Positions 23,230-35,700 of a stretch of 64,000 bases of DNA are shown piece by piece (position 1 is the stretch's first letter; each line of letters starts with the position of its first letter). The notes beneath the pieces were generated by a model. It was given only the letters and a program-made list of their open reading frames with translations, had not been told where the DNA came from and did not search any database. This DNA comes from Circinella umbellata (taxonomy: Eukaryota > Mucoromycota > Mucoromycetes > Mucorales > Lichtheimiaceae), in assembly GCA_025093555.1 (NCBI GenBank), contig JAIWNF010000045.1, positions 124,001-188,000 of the forward strand. The letters are read 5' to 3'. A program made the position numbers and the translations under genes.

Positions 23230-24342
23230 CCAATATCTAGGGATCTTAGTACAATCCGGATTTATAAACCGATCCGTTTTTCATACGGATTGGATCGGAT
23301 TTGGATTGTGTCTCAACGGATTCGGATCGGATTCGGATCGTAATTCTACAATCCGGATCGTAAACGGATTGAGATCTATGGATCCGTCGGATTTTTCTGA
23401 TCCGTCATTATAATTATAGAGTAATGGATCAAAGTTTTAACAATGCTGTGGTAAGGTATATATATATATATTCAAATAAAGAAGAGAGTAAGTTTTTGTA
23501 TATTATTGTATACTTGAATAGAGCAGTTGAAAAGAAAAGTAGTAATGGCTTTAATATAGAAAAAAAAAATCTGAAAAGAAAGAAACAAAAATTGAAGATT
23601 AAAAAGAGAGATTAATGAACTTAATTACTATTTTTATTAATCTAGTAATGATAAAGAGAATTATGAACTTTTATTTGGTTGTAAACAGAAAAGGTAAACT
23701 TATACCTCTTTCTTTTTCAGCACACCGGAAATTTACTACTTACCCCACAAAAAAAAAAAGTCCACGTCATGTTATATTTCTACCACAAAAACTTATTTGT
23801 ACTGCACCAGCATAACTTTTTTTTTTCTACTATAACTTTCCCACTATAATTTTTTTCCAACTATAACTTTCTTTTCCCATTGTAACTTCTTTTTTCCCAT
23901 TATAACTTTTTTTCTACTAGAACTCATTTTCCCACTATAACTTTTTATTACTACAATTCTTTTTTTATTATAACTTATTTATTTCCTATTATGTTTTTCA
24001 AACCAAAATAATAAAATCATCTAAAAATAATGCACCTCTGTTACCAATGTTTTACTGTTCTTAAACGATCTCAAACGACTACCATACACCATCTTGTAAA
24101 ATACCTTTTCTCATGAAAAAATACTGTGACATCTACTATATAGCCTAAATTTTCATCTAATTGATCCTTTTGCATTACGGATTACGGATTCAATCCGGAT
24201 TTTTATGAAACGGATTCGGATTGCAATTTTCTAATCCATGGACAATCCGGATTTCCGAAAATCCGATCCGTTTTGAAACGGATCGGATTCGAAATGGTGC
24301 CAATCCGATCCGGATCGGTCTACTAAGAACCCTACCAATATC
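23230..24342. mobile_element. Non-autonomous hAT-like element with 8-bp target duplication
   Basis: Element body 23238-24334 (1097 bp), flanked by the direct repeat CCAATATC at 23230-23237 and 24335-24342. Terminal inverted repeats of 14 bp read TAGGGATCTTAGTA on the left and TAGGGTTCTTAGTA on the right, with one mismatch. Both subterminal regions are packed with ATCCGGAT, GATCCG and CGGATTC-type short palindromic repeats, a pattern typical of hAT transposase binding regions. An 8-bp duplication plus YAGGG-type ends is the hAT signature. No transposase is encoded. The element sits in exon 2 of the minus-strand gene above, and the coding frame is restored if the element and one duplication copy are left out. 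Confidence 0.85.
23810..23975. repeat. CCCACTATAACTTTTTT minisatellite inside the hAT-like element
   Basis: About eight degenerate copies of an 18-24 bp unit of the form [CC]ACTATAACTTTTTT, varying mainly in T-run length. Tandem arrays of this sort are common filler in non-autonomous elements. Confidence 0.7.
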
Positions 24343-24912
24343 GTTGGTATTCCGAGCCAAACTGTGCTGCTACGTTCCTTCTTCGCTGTGAAAATAATCA
24401 GTATCAAAAGTGCTGAGTTATTTAAGTTAGAGAGAACTCACTTTAAACTTGTTTAACGATGTGCGTATAAGTTGAGTAATTTGTTTGTCACGGACTCTAC
24501 TCTTGGACACCGCTTGGAGAGTATGACAGTATGTGAGATCAGCCTCTGTTGGGTTTGTAAAGTGGAATCTTTCGACAAAATCAAAGTAATTGAATTTGCT
24601 TTCGTTGCAGTCATCAAGTTGATCTTCAACCCACTCGTCAATTGATGTTGCCATGATGATGCGCCAAGAAAACTGTCGCCTTGCTCACATATGACACATG
24701 CAATTGAAATCTGAAAAACTCCGTTCTTATGTTGTCGTAAGCGATGCTCCTAATTGTCCACGCTAATGATGTCGACAAATTTTTGTTTTATTCAGAGACC
24801 GTTCATTCCCTAGTGCCCGATAGGAAAAAAACGCTTTTCATCACCATATGCACACTCCCCCTCACAGCTTTTAACTAGCAATACTACAAATCAATGTCAC
24901 AGCAAGAAAGCA

Positions 24913-25206
24913 ACCTGGCGTCTCGCACTCTTTTTCAACAGATTATTGCGTGTACGAAAGGTCCACTTCTGCTAGCTCTGGGTACATGCCTTGTGCTCCC
25001 CCGGATTGATGGAGATGCCATGCATTTCAACCTGCTTGGCTCCCGCGAAGGCTTTCTTGTGGTAGAGAACCTGGCGTGCCGCACCCTTCTTCAACCGATT
25101 GTTGCGTGTACGAAAGGTCCACTTCTGCTAGCTCTGGGTACATGCCTTGTGCTCCCCCGGATTGATGGAGATGCCATGCATTTCAACATGCTTGGCTCCC
25201 GCGAAG
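24913..25206 (+). repeat. 156-bp tandem duplication (two copies)
   Basis: Two adjacent near-identical copies with a period of 156 bp (for example GTCCACTTCTGCTAGCTCTG starts at 24961 and again at 25117). The plus strand is open across both copies from 24894 to 25277. The minus strand of the repeat also reads as a basic peptide with MHGISINPGEHKACTQS, which may be the real coding direction of a captured gene fragment. No family is recognised. Confidence 0.7.
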
Positions 25207-25479
25207 CTCTACTAGCGGCATTATTGAACGCAGGTGTGTGGCTACATTCATGCACAAAAAAAAGGTCAGTAGTGTAAGTTGCCATGGAAATTGTACTGAT
25301 GAAAGACTTTGTCCTAATTTTTCTTATTTTCTCATTGCTTTTGAGGTAACACCCTTGCACTTAGCAAAAAATACGTCAACACGGACCATCGTCATACTGC
25401 TTAGGTGTCAAGAAGCTGACGTAAAGTATAATTACTATTATATTGCTGGCTGAAATGGGTCACTTTGTTTTCATCCTGA

Positions 25480-25800
25480 GCCTCCAGCAGAAGAAGCACC
25501 TAGGTACCAATAGATAAGTGGATTATTCTTTGGTTGAAGTAGCGTCCTCATCTTTCCTACGTATATTCTTTTTTTTTGTAGTTTAGGCTCGGATATATAA
25601 TTGCAGTAAAGCAGTCGATTCCACACATGATCATACCTGCGACCCTTGTCAATCTTGGTAATTTTAAACAATCATTAGACTTCCCGTTTGCCTACAAGCA
25701 GCATGATGTACGGCTTCAGAATATCATGGAGCCGACCTACCACCGTAAGAAAGACAAATCAAGATTACAATCCTACCGGTGTGGTAACCTAAAATGATGT
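25480..25800 (-). pseudogene. Unidentified coding relic inside the long-TIR element
   Basis: The minus strand has protein-like pieces (around 25740-25690 reading RLHDILKPYIMLLVGKREV, and around 25550-25480) separated by stops and an intron-like GTATGA...GTAG segment. It looks like a decayed gene fragment. No domain is recognised. Confidence 0.25.
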
Positions 25801-25845
25801 CCACTATCACTGTCCTTTTTTTGGTATTACTTGCCATACAACAAG

Positions 25846-26110
25846 TTGTAACTATGAGTCAACTACTCATTGCCTTTCTTGTATAGTTGTAACATACTCC
25901 ATTTCATTATATGACTCACAATCCATGCTTTTTATAATAATTACATGTCATTCACATCACGCATATTATCATTATTATCATCTATGCAGTAGTTAGAAAA
26001 CATATAAATACCCCTCAATCACTGAAGAATAAAACAATATCTTTCAAGCTGTATTCTATTCTTTATCTTTTTGTTCTATTATATTTCTATTGGCCATGGT
26101 ATTGATCCAC
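25846..26110 (+). mobile_element. LTR-like relic with primer-binding-site-like tail
   Basis: About 250 bp arranged like a retrotransposon LTR: a candidate start TGTAACTATGAG at about 25846, a TATAAATA box near 26002, an AATAAA-type signal about 25 bp further on, a T-rich end finishing ...TTGGCCA at 26096, and directly after it TGGTATTGATCC, which has the TGG start of a tRNA primer binding site. No second LTR or target duplication was found, so this is at most a fragment. Confidence 0.3.
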
Positions 26111-26564
26111 CAAAAATATTATGAGATCAGTCACCCACAAGACCGAAAAGAACCTAGAGCCCGGACAACTTTTTCACGCCGGTGAAGAAGTGACGTTTTA
26201 GGAAGGCTTTCGACGATGATGATATTGATACTGATGAAGCCGCTTATTAGTTGAAGCCTATATTATATCCGGCTGCATTCATGCATATGAGCCCCACCGT
26301 TGCATCTACCCAACTTTGTTCAATATTTTTTTTTCATCCTGTGCACCAAATATAGCTGATACATTCCACTCACCAATGATGATCGGATCCGCGGTACAGT
26401 GCAAGAATTCCATTGACTCATTGAGAAATATATAACAGTCAACAACTGTCAAGGGCAGATAAATCACTCATTATCTTTTTTTCCTAAGATACCTCTTAGA
26501 AGAGCAGAAGTTGCAGCTTTTTTTACCACGATCAACCAAGATACTGTTTAGATTTCCTTCTCGC

Positions 26565-27095
26565 TCCAGCGTTTTAAGTGGTGTGGGGCGGGGCCAAAGT
26601 GATGTGCGGATCGCGCCAAAGTGAAACTGATAGGACACCATGCATAAGGTGCGGCAGCGTCATATGTTAATAAACAACGTTCAGGCAAGATGAAATTCGA
26701 GCACCGCCAAATAAAAATTCGTGTCAAAAAAAACCAAGTGCCATATATTAGGAAAAATCGAATATAACCAGAACAGATTTTCGTTCATTCCTCGGTGCAT
26801 TGAGGGAAAGAGGGTGTTTTAGTTGTTCTGTTCCTTTTTCTTCATAAAGCTACAGCGTAAAAGTAAAACGAAACAATTGTCTGTTATGTTCAGAAAATTT
26901 ATTTTTGAAGGGCCTAGTAAGACTACAGTTCCCAACCACCATATGAATTCTGTAATTCTGCCAACATCTGAAATTACACCGCCATCCTAATTTTCCACCT
27001 CCTGCCAATCACGAAAATCACACCGCCAACCAAAAGACCCCCCCCCAAACGCCAAAACGAAAAAAAGCCCCCGCCAATCATTAGGAAAAATCCTG
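26565..27095 (-). repeat. Right terminal inverted repeat of the long-TIR element
   Basis: Inverted partner of 20766-21205. The palindrome of the left copy is here altered by two C-to-T type changes (TGCATTGAGG), and the C-run equivalent to the left G-run is nine bases. The inner part carries about 90 bp missing from the left copy, ending near the GGGGCGGGGCCAAAGTGATG stretch. Confidence 0.85.
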
Positions 27096-28419
27096 TACAT
27101 AATTTTATTTTCTTTTTTGTGTGTACAAGCATTACTCATGTTGTAGAATCTTAACCATATTCATCTTGTATGACAATTGAAAGACTATAACCCGTTAATA
27201 ATATCAACAAAGTCACCTCATTTTTTTAAAGAAAAAACAAGCCCTTCGCGGAATGCGCTATTTCAGCTGGTCATACCTTTAGAGCACCCTATGACACCAA
27301 CAGCGCCACAACTCCGACAAACGATGGTAACGCATGAAAATAATCAGCCTTCCTTAAATACTATAGTAAAAACATCTGCATCGCACTTCCATTGTACTTT
27401 TAACTCTTTTCCTCATTCCCTTCAAGGTTTTTTTTTCATATTATCACTTTTGCCTTACAGGAGTAGACTAGAGTGGATATATAGGAGCGGCAATCATTTT
27501 AGTCATTTTTTTTAATCTACTATATAGCAAACATTTGAAGTAGTAAATTAATCAACTTTATAACATTGTATTCTTTTCGCAACGGAATATATATATATAT
27601 ACATATAGGTGGTATACGTAGTCATCACCTCTCTATTATATTGGTTGAAGTGAGGAAACGATGATACTAACGATATCTACAAAGGGTTATGAGTGGTAAA
27701 AGTGAAAAAAATTAAATATAATATTTCGTTATTTTAATACACGTATCGTTTTATTGTTTAACTTAACTTTAAAAAAAAAACTTTAGTGAAACGTATTGGG
27801 ATAGTTAAAATAATTTGATTCGTCTGGTTTTTCTAATCAAAATAATAAGAAGCTGATATAAATATAGGAGAGCCTTAATGATACATGCTATAATAACACT
27901 GCTCTTACATTTTGCCTGATAAGGATGTTCCAATTAATAATATGATATATTCATGATTTCCTACTATTTAACGCTGCATTTAATAAAAAGAAAAAAACAT
28001 GCTGACACACAGTCAATCCTCGCTTTTGCAAATTTCTTAGTTACGCAACTTTTTTTACGTAGAAATGTTCAAAAAAATACTTAATGGGTTTGCAACTTAT
28101 AAGTTGCATTGAGCGTTTAGAATGTGGTATCTTATCAAAGATAAACTATACTGTTTCATTATGCCTCAAAGAATTAATAAGTACGCATATCATAACAAAA
28201 ATAGTACTATACATTTACTTGTTATAAATATCATTTATTTTAAAAAAGATACTGACTTTAACAAAAAAAGAGAAAAAGTAACAAAGATGCTCTTTCTAAA
28301 ATAAAACAAAAAAAAAATACACGTACCAAGTCTGTGATTCTAAAAAATCATACAAGATATTTAATAATTTCGTAAATAGTTTTGGTTAGCCTAACTTTTC
28401 AGCAAGATTTACGACCAGC

Positions 28420-28890
28420 AGTAGTAATTACGTTCCACAATTCAATGAAAAGTTTGAGTCTGGCATTCGAAACTTTATAGATACGTGTATACTTTGATCA
28501 ATGTTCTGAAAGATTAGATATAAATGAACATTCAATAGGTTTATTTATTATATAATGTTAAAGTGGGTAAGTACAAAGACACGCTATAATTAAACATACG
28601 TACAAGATACCACTTTCTTGTTCGGCGCGTATACTACTTCTTTCATCTGATGTAGACTTAGCAACACTACCAAATGGTTCATCCTCCTCGGATCACTTGT
28701 TCAATTAATGAGAGAAGGTAGAGCGATTTGAGACTCTTATATGTATTCAGATAGTACGTAAGTTATTTTGAAGAATTGATCAAGTCTTTTATCACCCTTG
28801 TATAACCACTTGCTTTCTCTTCCCAAATGCTATCTTCTTGTTCGCCAGTAAGTTTTTTGAAGTGAATTACCGCTTCTCTCTTGGTAAAAA
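28420..28890 (-). pseudogene. Decayed minus-strand gene fragment
   Basis: Several blocks on the minus strand read like real protein in one or another frame: about 28888-28775 (includes HFKKLTGEQEDSIWEEKASG), about 28705-28615 (EEDEPFGSVAKSTSDERSSI) and about 28480-28405 (ARLKLFIELWNVITTAGR). They are separated by stops, some explainable as CGA-to-TGA, and by indels. A transposase or nuclear-protein remnant is possible, but I cannot name the family. Confidence 0.3.
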
Positions 28891-30746
28891 AAAAAATTAA
28901 CTATTTAGAAATATGCGTAATTTGCGCTTTCATAAACTGTAAAAAATAACATGGAATGTTCCAACTATATGTTGTTTTATCCGTGTATATGTTGTGATTG
29001 TGCTTGAATACCACAAAAAAAAAACAGATACATAAAGAAAAATTCATACGTATATAATAAAAGTAATGTATAAAAAGAAAAAGAAACGACAGACGTGTAT
29101 GATATGCTTTGTTATGGATAACATAGAAGAAAATGACACCTTTAACTTGTTGTCGAACAGTGTGCGATCCTGCAGCAAAAAAAATCTGGTAATTTCAGAA
29201 TTGCAAACCCGGGGTATGACTGTACTAAATCTTTATACCAATGATAAGGATCTATTATATAATTATATCATTATTATTATTATTATTACGTATCCTAATT
29301 CGTCAATATTGACGAATTTGCTGTGAAGGTAATAGATATGAGTTTTACCGCCAAAATTGAGAAAGAATAAACGAAGAAAGAATCAGAAACCGAAATTAAC
29401 ATAGTATCTTTAAAGGTAAGCCGTTATGAAAAAGGGTATTCGATTTAAACCAATTTTGGGCCTTCTACTAGTACAGAAAAAAGGTACTCGGTTGTAATTA
29501 TTAGATTGTTCAACAAAGCATATTTCTATAAACAGCTTCAAAAATCTTTTATTGTTCATGTAAGGGTTGTACTATTGTGATAGTCCACTCGAGTTCAACA
29601 TCAAGATTTTATTGTTAAACACTTTCGGGAAATGCATGATGCCACCATTGGATATTCTGGAAAAAGAGGAATACATAATATCTATTTTATTTGCAATGAA
29701 GAAAATGAGGCCGTATCTTTTAATAGTAATACTCAAAAAATGTAATGATAGTAGCGAGAATATAAACTATAATAGCACGTTCACAGAACAAATGGCTAAC
29801 CAGAGGAGAGCCTATTATACATCATCAACATTCACACAGTATAGCACTAGAAAAAAAATAAGTGTATAATACTATATCAACTAGTAGTAGTATTTTTTTT
29901 GTTGGAAAAACACGTTATTTGGTTCTCAATAACTGATGGGATAAAAGTATATTTTTACAAAACGCATCCTTTTACTCATATACTATATTTAAAAAAAAGC
30001 CATTATGGCTCAAGTTTCAATATTTCATCTGACATGAATAGTGAATATACTTTTGCTTGCTCAACTCGTTTGGAAAAGTCATGTTCTTCCGTCATGAAGC
30101 TAGTGAATATTTTAATGTTTGCTAAATATACGTAATATCATTTCCTTTCTACCGATGGATATAAAAGTGAATTTATTATTTAGAACTCAATTATGAAAGC
30201 ACTGTAGACCACAAGAAAAGAATATCATGTTTGTGATGAAATTAAAAAATTAAAAAAGCTGGGAATATATTTTCCTCTAAGGCAGAATTGATGAAAATAG
30301 TAATAACAATGTATATCGGTGTAAATGTATTCATGTTGTGTAAAATACTTATGAGAGGAGCTATTTCTATTTGGAAAGGTGTTGGGGCTTAAAGATAATT
30401 AAACAACTAGCCACACTAACTCGTACGTATCTCATTATTTTAGTAATTACGAAAAGAATATACGGTGTTTTTTTAGTTTCGATTATTTTTATGTGCCTCA
30501 TAAAAATCATCATGTGGATTGATCAAGGCATTACGTATGTGTTTTTACTAACCGAGTGGCGAATGGTATTAAAATATTAGTGGATACATTAACATTTTTA
30601 ATAATAGCAGTAATAAATTATGGCGCGGTAATTATAATTTTGGAAAAGCATAAAAATTAAAAAAAAAAGAGCTTAACGAAAAACATTATATTTACATGAT
30701 ATGTGTTTACTTATATGGCTACTAATCACTTAAAGTGGCTGGGTAT

Positions 30747-30749
<3 letters not shown>

Positions 30750-30825
<76 letters not shown>

Positions 30826-30833
30826 ACGAGAGA
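30750..30833. repeat. Compound (AT)n(AG)n microsatellite
   Basis: About 15 AT dinucleotides directly followed by about 22 AG dinucleotides, ending in AGACAACGAGAGAG. Likely highly length-polymorphic. Confidence 0.9.
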
Positions 30834-32771
30834 GAAATATCGCGATATTTTAAGAACTAAAAAAAGAAGAACATTCTTTGTGAACAAACATCTCGAAATT
30901 TAATATAAGCGGATATTCCTATTGACGAAAGAAAAAAAATTACACTACTGTGGCTGCTTATATATGTTTGTATTACAGTGGGAAAAAAGCTAATTAAAAA
31001 AAATAAAAATATGAACCGTTTTTTGATTTTTATTATATTATACATATTGTTTAAAGTGAATAATGATATACTATGATCTTTTTATAGTGGCTCACTCTAA
31101 TGATAATAATAGTAATCACTCATATAATTGTGTGAGAATGTTAAATAAAGTCTTCATGTGAAGGTTTTTTTTTTATTCAATACCCGCTAAATTTTTATTA
31201 TTACAACCCTGTTATTATAAAAAACCTTAATTTCTATTTTTTATGTTTCTTAATTTTTTTATGCTGATCACGATAGACTGCTGTTATTCATACGAAAAAA
31301 AAAATATGTTCTTTAGACTATATATATATAAAGCTCTATAACGATTAGTTATTTTGTTTAATAACAAATGATGTATAAAGTATTAGATAGAACTAATGTC
31401 ATGAATATTCAAAAAGGAAAAAAAAATATGAGGATTCTGCAAAAAGCAGGAACCCTGTATTTACACATAAGAATCACTACACCAAATAAAGATAAATGGT
31501 TTTTATTACCTGATTCATAATTATAATCATCATAACCCTTACAGTGATATTATATAGGCTAAACTTGCTACGTAGCAACCATACGTGTTCTTCTTAGTTT
31601 ATATGATTTAAATCATGCATTGTTATCATCCTCATACGTGGGTTCACACAACTTGCTGATCTAAAGCCTATATCATAACAAAAGGCACAATAAATAAATA
31701 AAAATTAAGTTCTCGATCCAGCCCCCCTCCTCTTCCTCTCATATTAAAAATATTATAAACACCAAACAGAAAAAAAATAACTCTTTTGGAGAATGGAGTA
31801 ACAATATTTTTTGTGATCCTGTCAAATCACGTTGAATATCTAATAGACTATTGTGTCACACAAGGCTGGAACAAATATTTATCATTTTCTTTAGTTCATT
31901 TTAAAAAACTTATTATATTTTATAAATATAATGGATTCTTATTTAACGTATATATCTATTATTGTTTATTGTATGCTTATCTGTCTATATGTCATATATA
32001 TATATATATATATTGTCGTACTAACATAATAAATGTACATTAAGCTCTTTATTTGATTTTTTCTTCAGAAAAAAGTTTATTGCAAAAAAAAAACAATAAC
32101 CTATTTATATAAATCATAAATTTATTAATAAATGTTTCTTATTTGCAGGAGTTTTTTTTTTTTATAACAAAATGAAGGAGAAAACACATACACATTTATA
32201 ATGAAAATCTAGAAAAAAGAAGGAGTTTTCGATATGTTTCTAAATGATTATACTAAATAAGATAATTAACTTTTCTCCTCTTTCGTTTATTTATTGTCTA
32301 AACTGAAAATCTTCCTAATATAAGGCTGGAGACACGAAACCATGGAAACCAAAAAAAAAAAGAGCGAGCAAAAAAACAAGGAATCATAATAGACTATACT
32401 ATAATAGGAAAGAGCAATCAGTTCAATTTGGAGCTCAAAAAAGGTTCGTGTAACTATCAATTATTGTTACACATCATTTTACTTTAAATCATTTATTTCT
32501 TGTCTCCTTTTTGCCAGTTACTTTCTTCTTCCTTTTTACTACATATTCTTTTTTTTTTTTTTTTTTTTTTTGGTCACCAAAACCCGGTCCCTTCCTTTTG
32601 ATTAGTGGTTTCTTTTTGCTTGATCTGTAAACCACAATATCTATATATCTATAACTGTTTGGAGCTGGTATCTCTTCTCAGTTTATACAACCCCGCACTT
32701 TCCTTTGTTTCTTTTTAAAAAGCATAATAACAAATTATATATATATACATATTTAAAAGAAGAATAACAAA

Positions 32772-35700
32772 ATGTATCGAAGTCCACAACCAGTGCATAA
32801 CGATCAATATCAAATGCAAGAGACGCGATTCTCTCCTCATCAAGAACGAGGTTCACCATTTTCAGATCCCTATCATCATGTCGATAATCAACCTTTGCTT
32901 CGTCAACCACAAGGAGGCTCACCTTTCATAGGCCATGCTCCTTCACCTCACCCACCTCAACCTGGCGGTATGGTAGGTTTTCAACCTGGTGGACCTGGGT
33001 CACCTGGTCCACATTATGGTGGTGCACCTCGACGCGTACCACGAAGATATAAGACAAGTAAGCATAATGATATATTTTTTATTCAAAAGAATAAATCAAA
33101 ATGATTTTAGTTAAGAAGAGGAAGAAAATTTTATGAAATTTTGGTGGATGGATAATTGTATAATATAAAATAAAATAATAACCTTTGTTTTATTCTCCTT
33201 GAAAAAAAAAAGCTCGAAAGGTCAAGTTGACTCGAGGTAATCTTGTTCTTGATTGTCCTGTCCCTACTCGTTATCTTCAAGCTGTTCCAATGAAAGAAGG
33301 CAAAGAATTCACACATATGCGTTATACTGCTGCTACTTGTGATCCCAAGGACTTTTCAACATCCAATTATACTTTGCGTCAGCAACTTTTGGAACGAGAA
33401 ACAGAATTGTTTATTGTCTTGACCATGTATAACGTATGAAATGAGTTTATATACATATATGTATTATTGTTCAATAAGAAAAGAGTACATTATTAACCAA
33501 TGATATTTTTTATTTTGTGGGATGGGATAAAAAATATTATATTATAGGAAGATGAAATTCTTTTCGCTCGTACAATGCATGGTGTCATGAAGAATATTGC
33601 ACATTTATGTGGACGTGATCGTTCCAAGACATGGGGTCACAATGGATGGGTATGTTTTTTTTATATTTTGGGATCAGATGTTCTTTTTTAATTTAAGAAA
33701 ATATACGTAGTTTCTTTTGAATAACATATTAAATAATATAATATAGAAAAAAGTAGTGGTTTGTGTTGTTTCCGATGGTCGTCAAAAAATCAATCAACGC
33801 ACATTATCATTATTGGCCACTCTAGGTGTTTACCAAGATGGTGTTGCTAAGAATTTGGTTGGTGACAAAGAAGTTACTGCTCACATTTACGAGGTAAATA
33901 TTTTTTTTAAAATTATTTTGGATCAATAAGTTTATTTATGTGATTTCTGACAACAAACAAACAAAATACTATAGTACACAACCCAACTTTCTGTAGATCC
34001 AGAAATGAAATTCAAGGGTGCCGAAAAAGGCATGACACCTTGTCAAATGCTTTTCTGTTTAAAAGAAAAGAATGCTAAAAAAATTAATTCTCATCGTTGG
34101 TTCTTACAAGCTTTTGGTCCGTTAGTCCGACCCAATGTAGTTGTCTTGATCGATGTAGGAACACGTCCTGGTGGTACATCTATTTATCATTTATGGAAAT
34201 CATTTGATATTAATTCCAATATTGCTGGTGCATGTGGTGAAATCCGTGCTTTGACTGGCACAGCAGGTGTTGCTTTATTGAATCCTTTGGTTGCTGCTCA
34301 AAACTTTGAATATAAAATGTCTAATATTCTTGATAAGCCTTTGGAATCTGTCTTTGGTTATATTTCAGTGTTACCTGGTGCCTTTTCTGCATATCGGTAC
34401 ACTGCTCTTCAAAATGATGTCAATGGACATGGTCCTCTTGAAAAATACTTTTTGGGTGAAACTATGCATGGTAGTGATGCTGATATTTTCACTGCAAATA
34501 TGTATCTTGCTGAAGATCGTATTCTTTGTTATGAGGTAAATCGACATATAAAACAAACAAAAAAAAAAGAGGGAGGGATAGAAACATAATGTACTGAATT
34601 TAACAATTTTACTAATGATTGATCCCTTGATGTAAATAATAGTTGGTCGCCAAGAAAAATTCTCACTATGTCCTTCATTACGTTAACAGCAGTTATGGTG
34701 AAACTGATGTTCCTGATACGGTTGCTGAATTGATTTCTCAACGTCGTCGTTGGCTTAATGGTAAATTGATAGTAATATAATGCTAATAATAAATCAAGCA
34801 AGTTTAAATTAAAAATTAACTTTTTTTTTCTTCTTTAGGCTCTTTCTTTGCTGGTGTTTATGCTTTATGGCATTGGCGTAAAGTCTGGTCTTCTGATCAC
34901 TCTATTTTCCGAAAACTTTTCTTCTTGATTGAAAACTTATATAGTACTTATAATATGATTTTTGCCTGGTTTGCAATCGTAAGTGTTTTGGACAGAAAAA
35001 AAAGGAAGTAGTAATTTGAAATACTGAAAAAATTGGCAAAAATTATTTTCACTGTTTAGGGCAACTTTTACTTGACCTTCTACATTCTTACAAAAGCACT
35101 TGGTGCTGATTCCCTTGATCCAAAACCTTTCTCCGGAGATATTGCCAATTATGTACATATTGGTCTAAATTACGTTTATTGTCTGCTAATGATTGTCCAA
35201 TTTATTATTGCTTTGGGTAATCGTCCTCAAGGTTCTAAGTTCTTGTATACTGCCAGTATGGTATTCTTTGCTCTACTGATGGGTTATATGTTGTTTGTCA
35301 CGGTTTGGATTACAATTGTCGGTATTACAGCGGTGGTTGAAGACACAGATGCTTCATTCACAGCTATGATGGGTCAAAGTCTGTTCCGTAATATTGTTGT
35401 TTCTGTCTGCGCTACTTATGTCATGTACTTTGTTGCATCATTCATGTTCCTTGATCCTTGGCATATGTTTACCAGGTAAATAATATAATTTAGTTCTATT
35501 TGTTGTTTATTTAACTATGGATATATATAACTAATAACTCTTATTTTATTTTTGACATTTACTTCTCACGCAAAACAAATACTTTAGTTTTATTCAATAT
35601 ATCTTCCTTAGTCCATCCTATATCAATATTCTTAACGTCTATGCATTTTGTAATATTCATGATGTATCATGGGGTACGAAAGGTGATAACAAAATTAACA

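Larger units (their letters stand above)
21594..24654 (-). pseudogene. Uncharacterised W..DG..ELSG family gene, split by a hAT-like element
   Basis: Four-exon minus-strand gene carried by the long-TIR element: exon 1 24654-24442, exon 2 24385-24335 plus 23229-23119, exon 3 23039-22312, exon 4 22089-21594. Skipping the insertion and one copy of its 8-bp duplication gives 1599 nt with no stop and 532 aa, so the gene was intact before the insertion. The N-terminal part contains a helical, charged stretch rich in Arg and Lys, then a disordered Ser/Thr/Asp region. The C-terminal domain has a Trp, then KWDGLGL, a strand-like SFLLELSGG and a long helical tail. That D...E-x-S pattern resembles a PD-(D/E)XK nuclease core, and I recall similar uncharacterised proteins in zygomycete genomes. 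Function is unknown and the nuclease idea is inference. With the insertion present, exon 2 is broken. Confidence 0.75.
20764..27097. mobile_element. 6.33-kb element with long terminal inverted repeats
   Basis: A DNA element whose ends are inverted copies: the left end starts CAGGATTTTTCCTAATGATT at 20766 and the right end is its complement finishing at 27095, both bordered by TA (20764-20765 and 27096-27097). An ACAT flank on each side allows a 4-bp target-duplication reading as well. Similarity between the ends runs for roughly 400-500 bp with indels. Inside are a minus-strand 532-aa gene, a 1.1-kb hAT-like insertion, a 156-bp tandem duplication and an LTR-like relic. No transposase of a known superfamily was recognised, so the class is open; TA-duplicating or Mutator-like elements with long TIRs are candidates. 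Boundaries are well supported, classification is not. Confidence 0.8.
27098..32771. other. 5.7-kb gene-poor, AT-rich interval
   Basis: No intact gene is supported. Open stretches on the plus strand (for example 29066-29326 and 29567-29869) lack recognisable domains and splice context. A minus-strand coding relic lies at 28420-28890 and a compound microsatellite at 30750-30833, both listed separately. The final 300 bp, with a long T-run at 32550-32572, should contain the chitin synthase promoter. Confidence 0.5.

Noticed and set aside
29066..30580. Several 70-100 codon open stretches in the gene-poor interval
   Set aside because: No recognisable domain, no splice context, composition follows the AT background.
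30750..30833. Possible regulatory GA-array
   Set aside because: Better explained as a simple compound microsatellite with no gene nearby.
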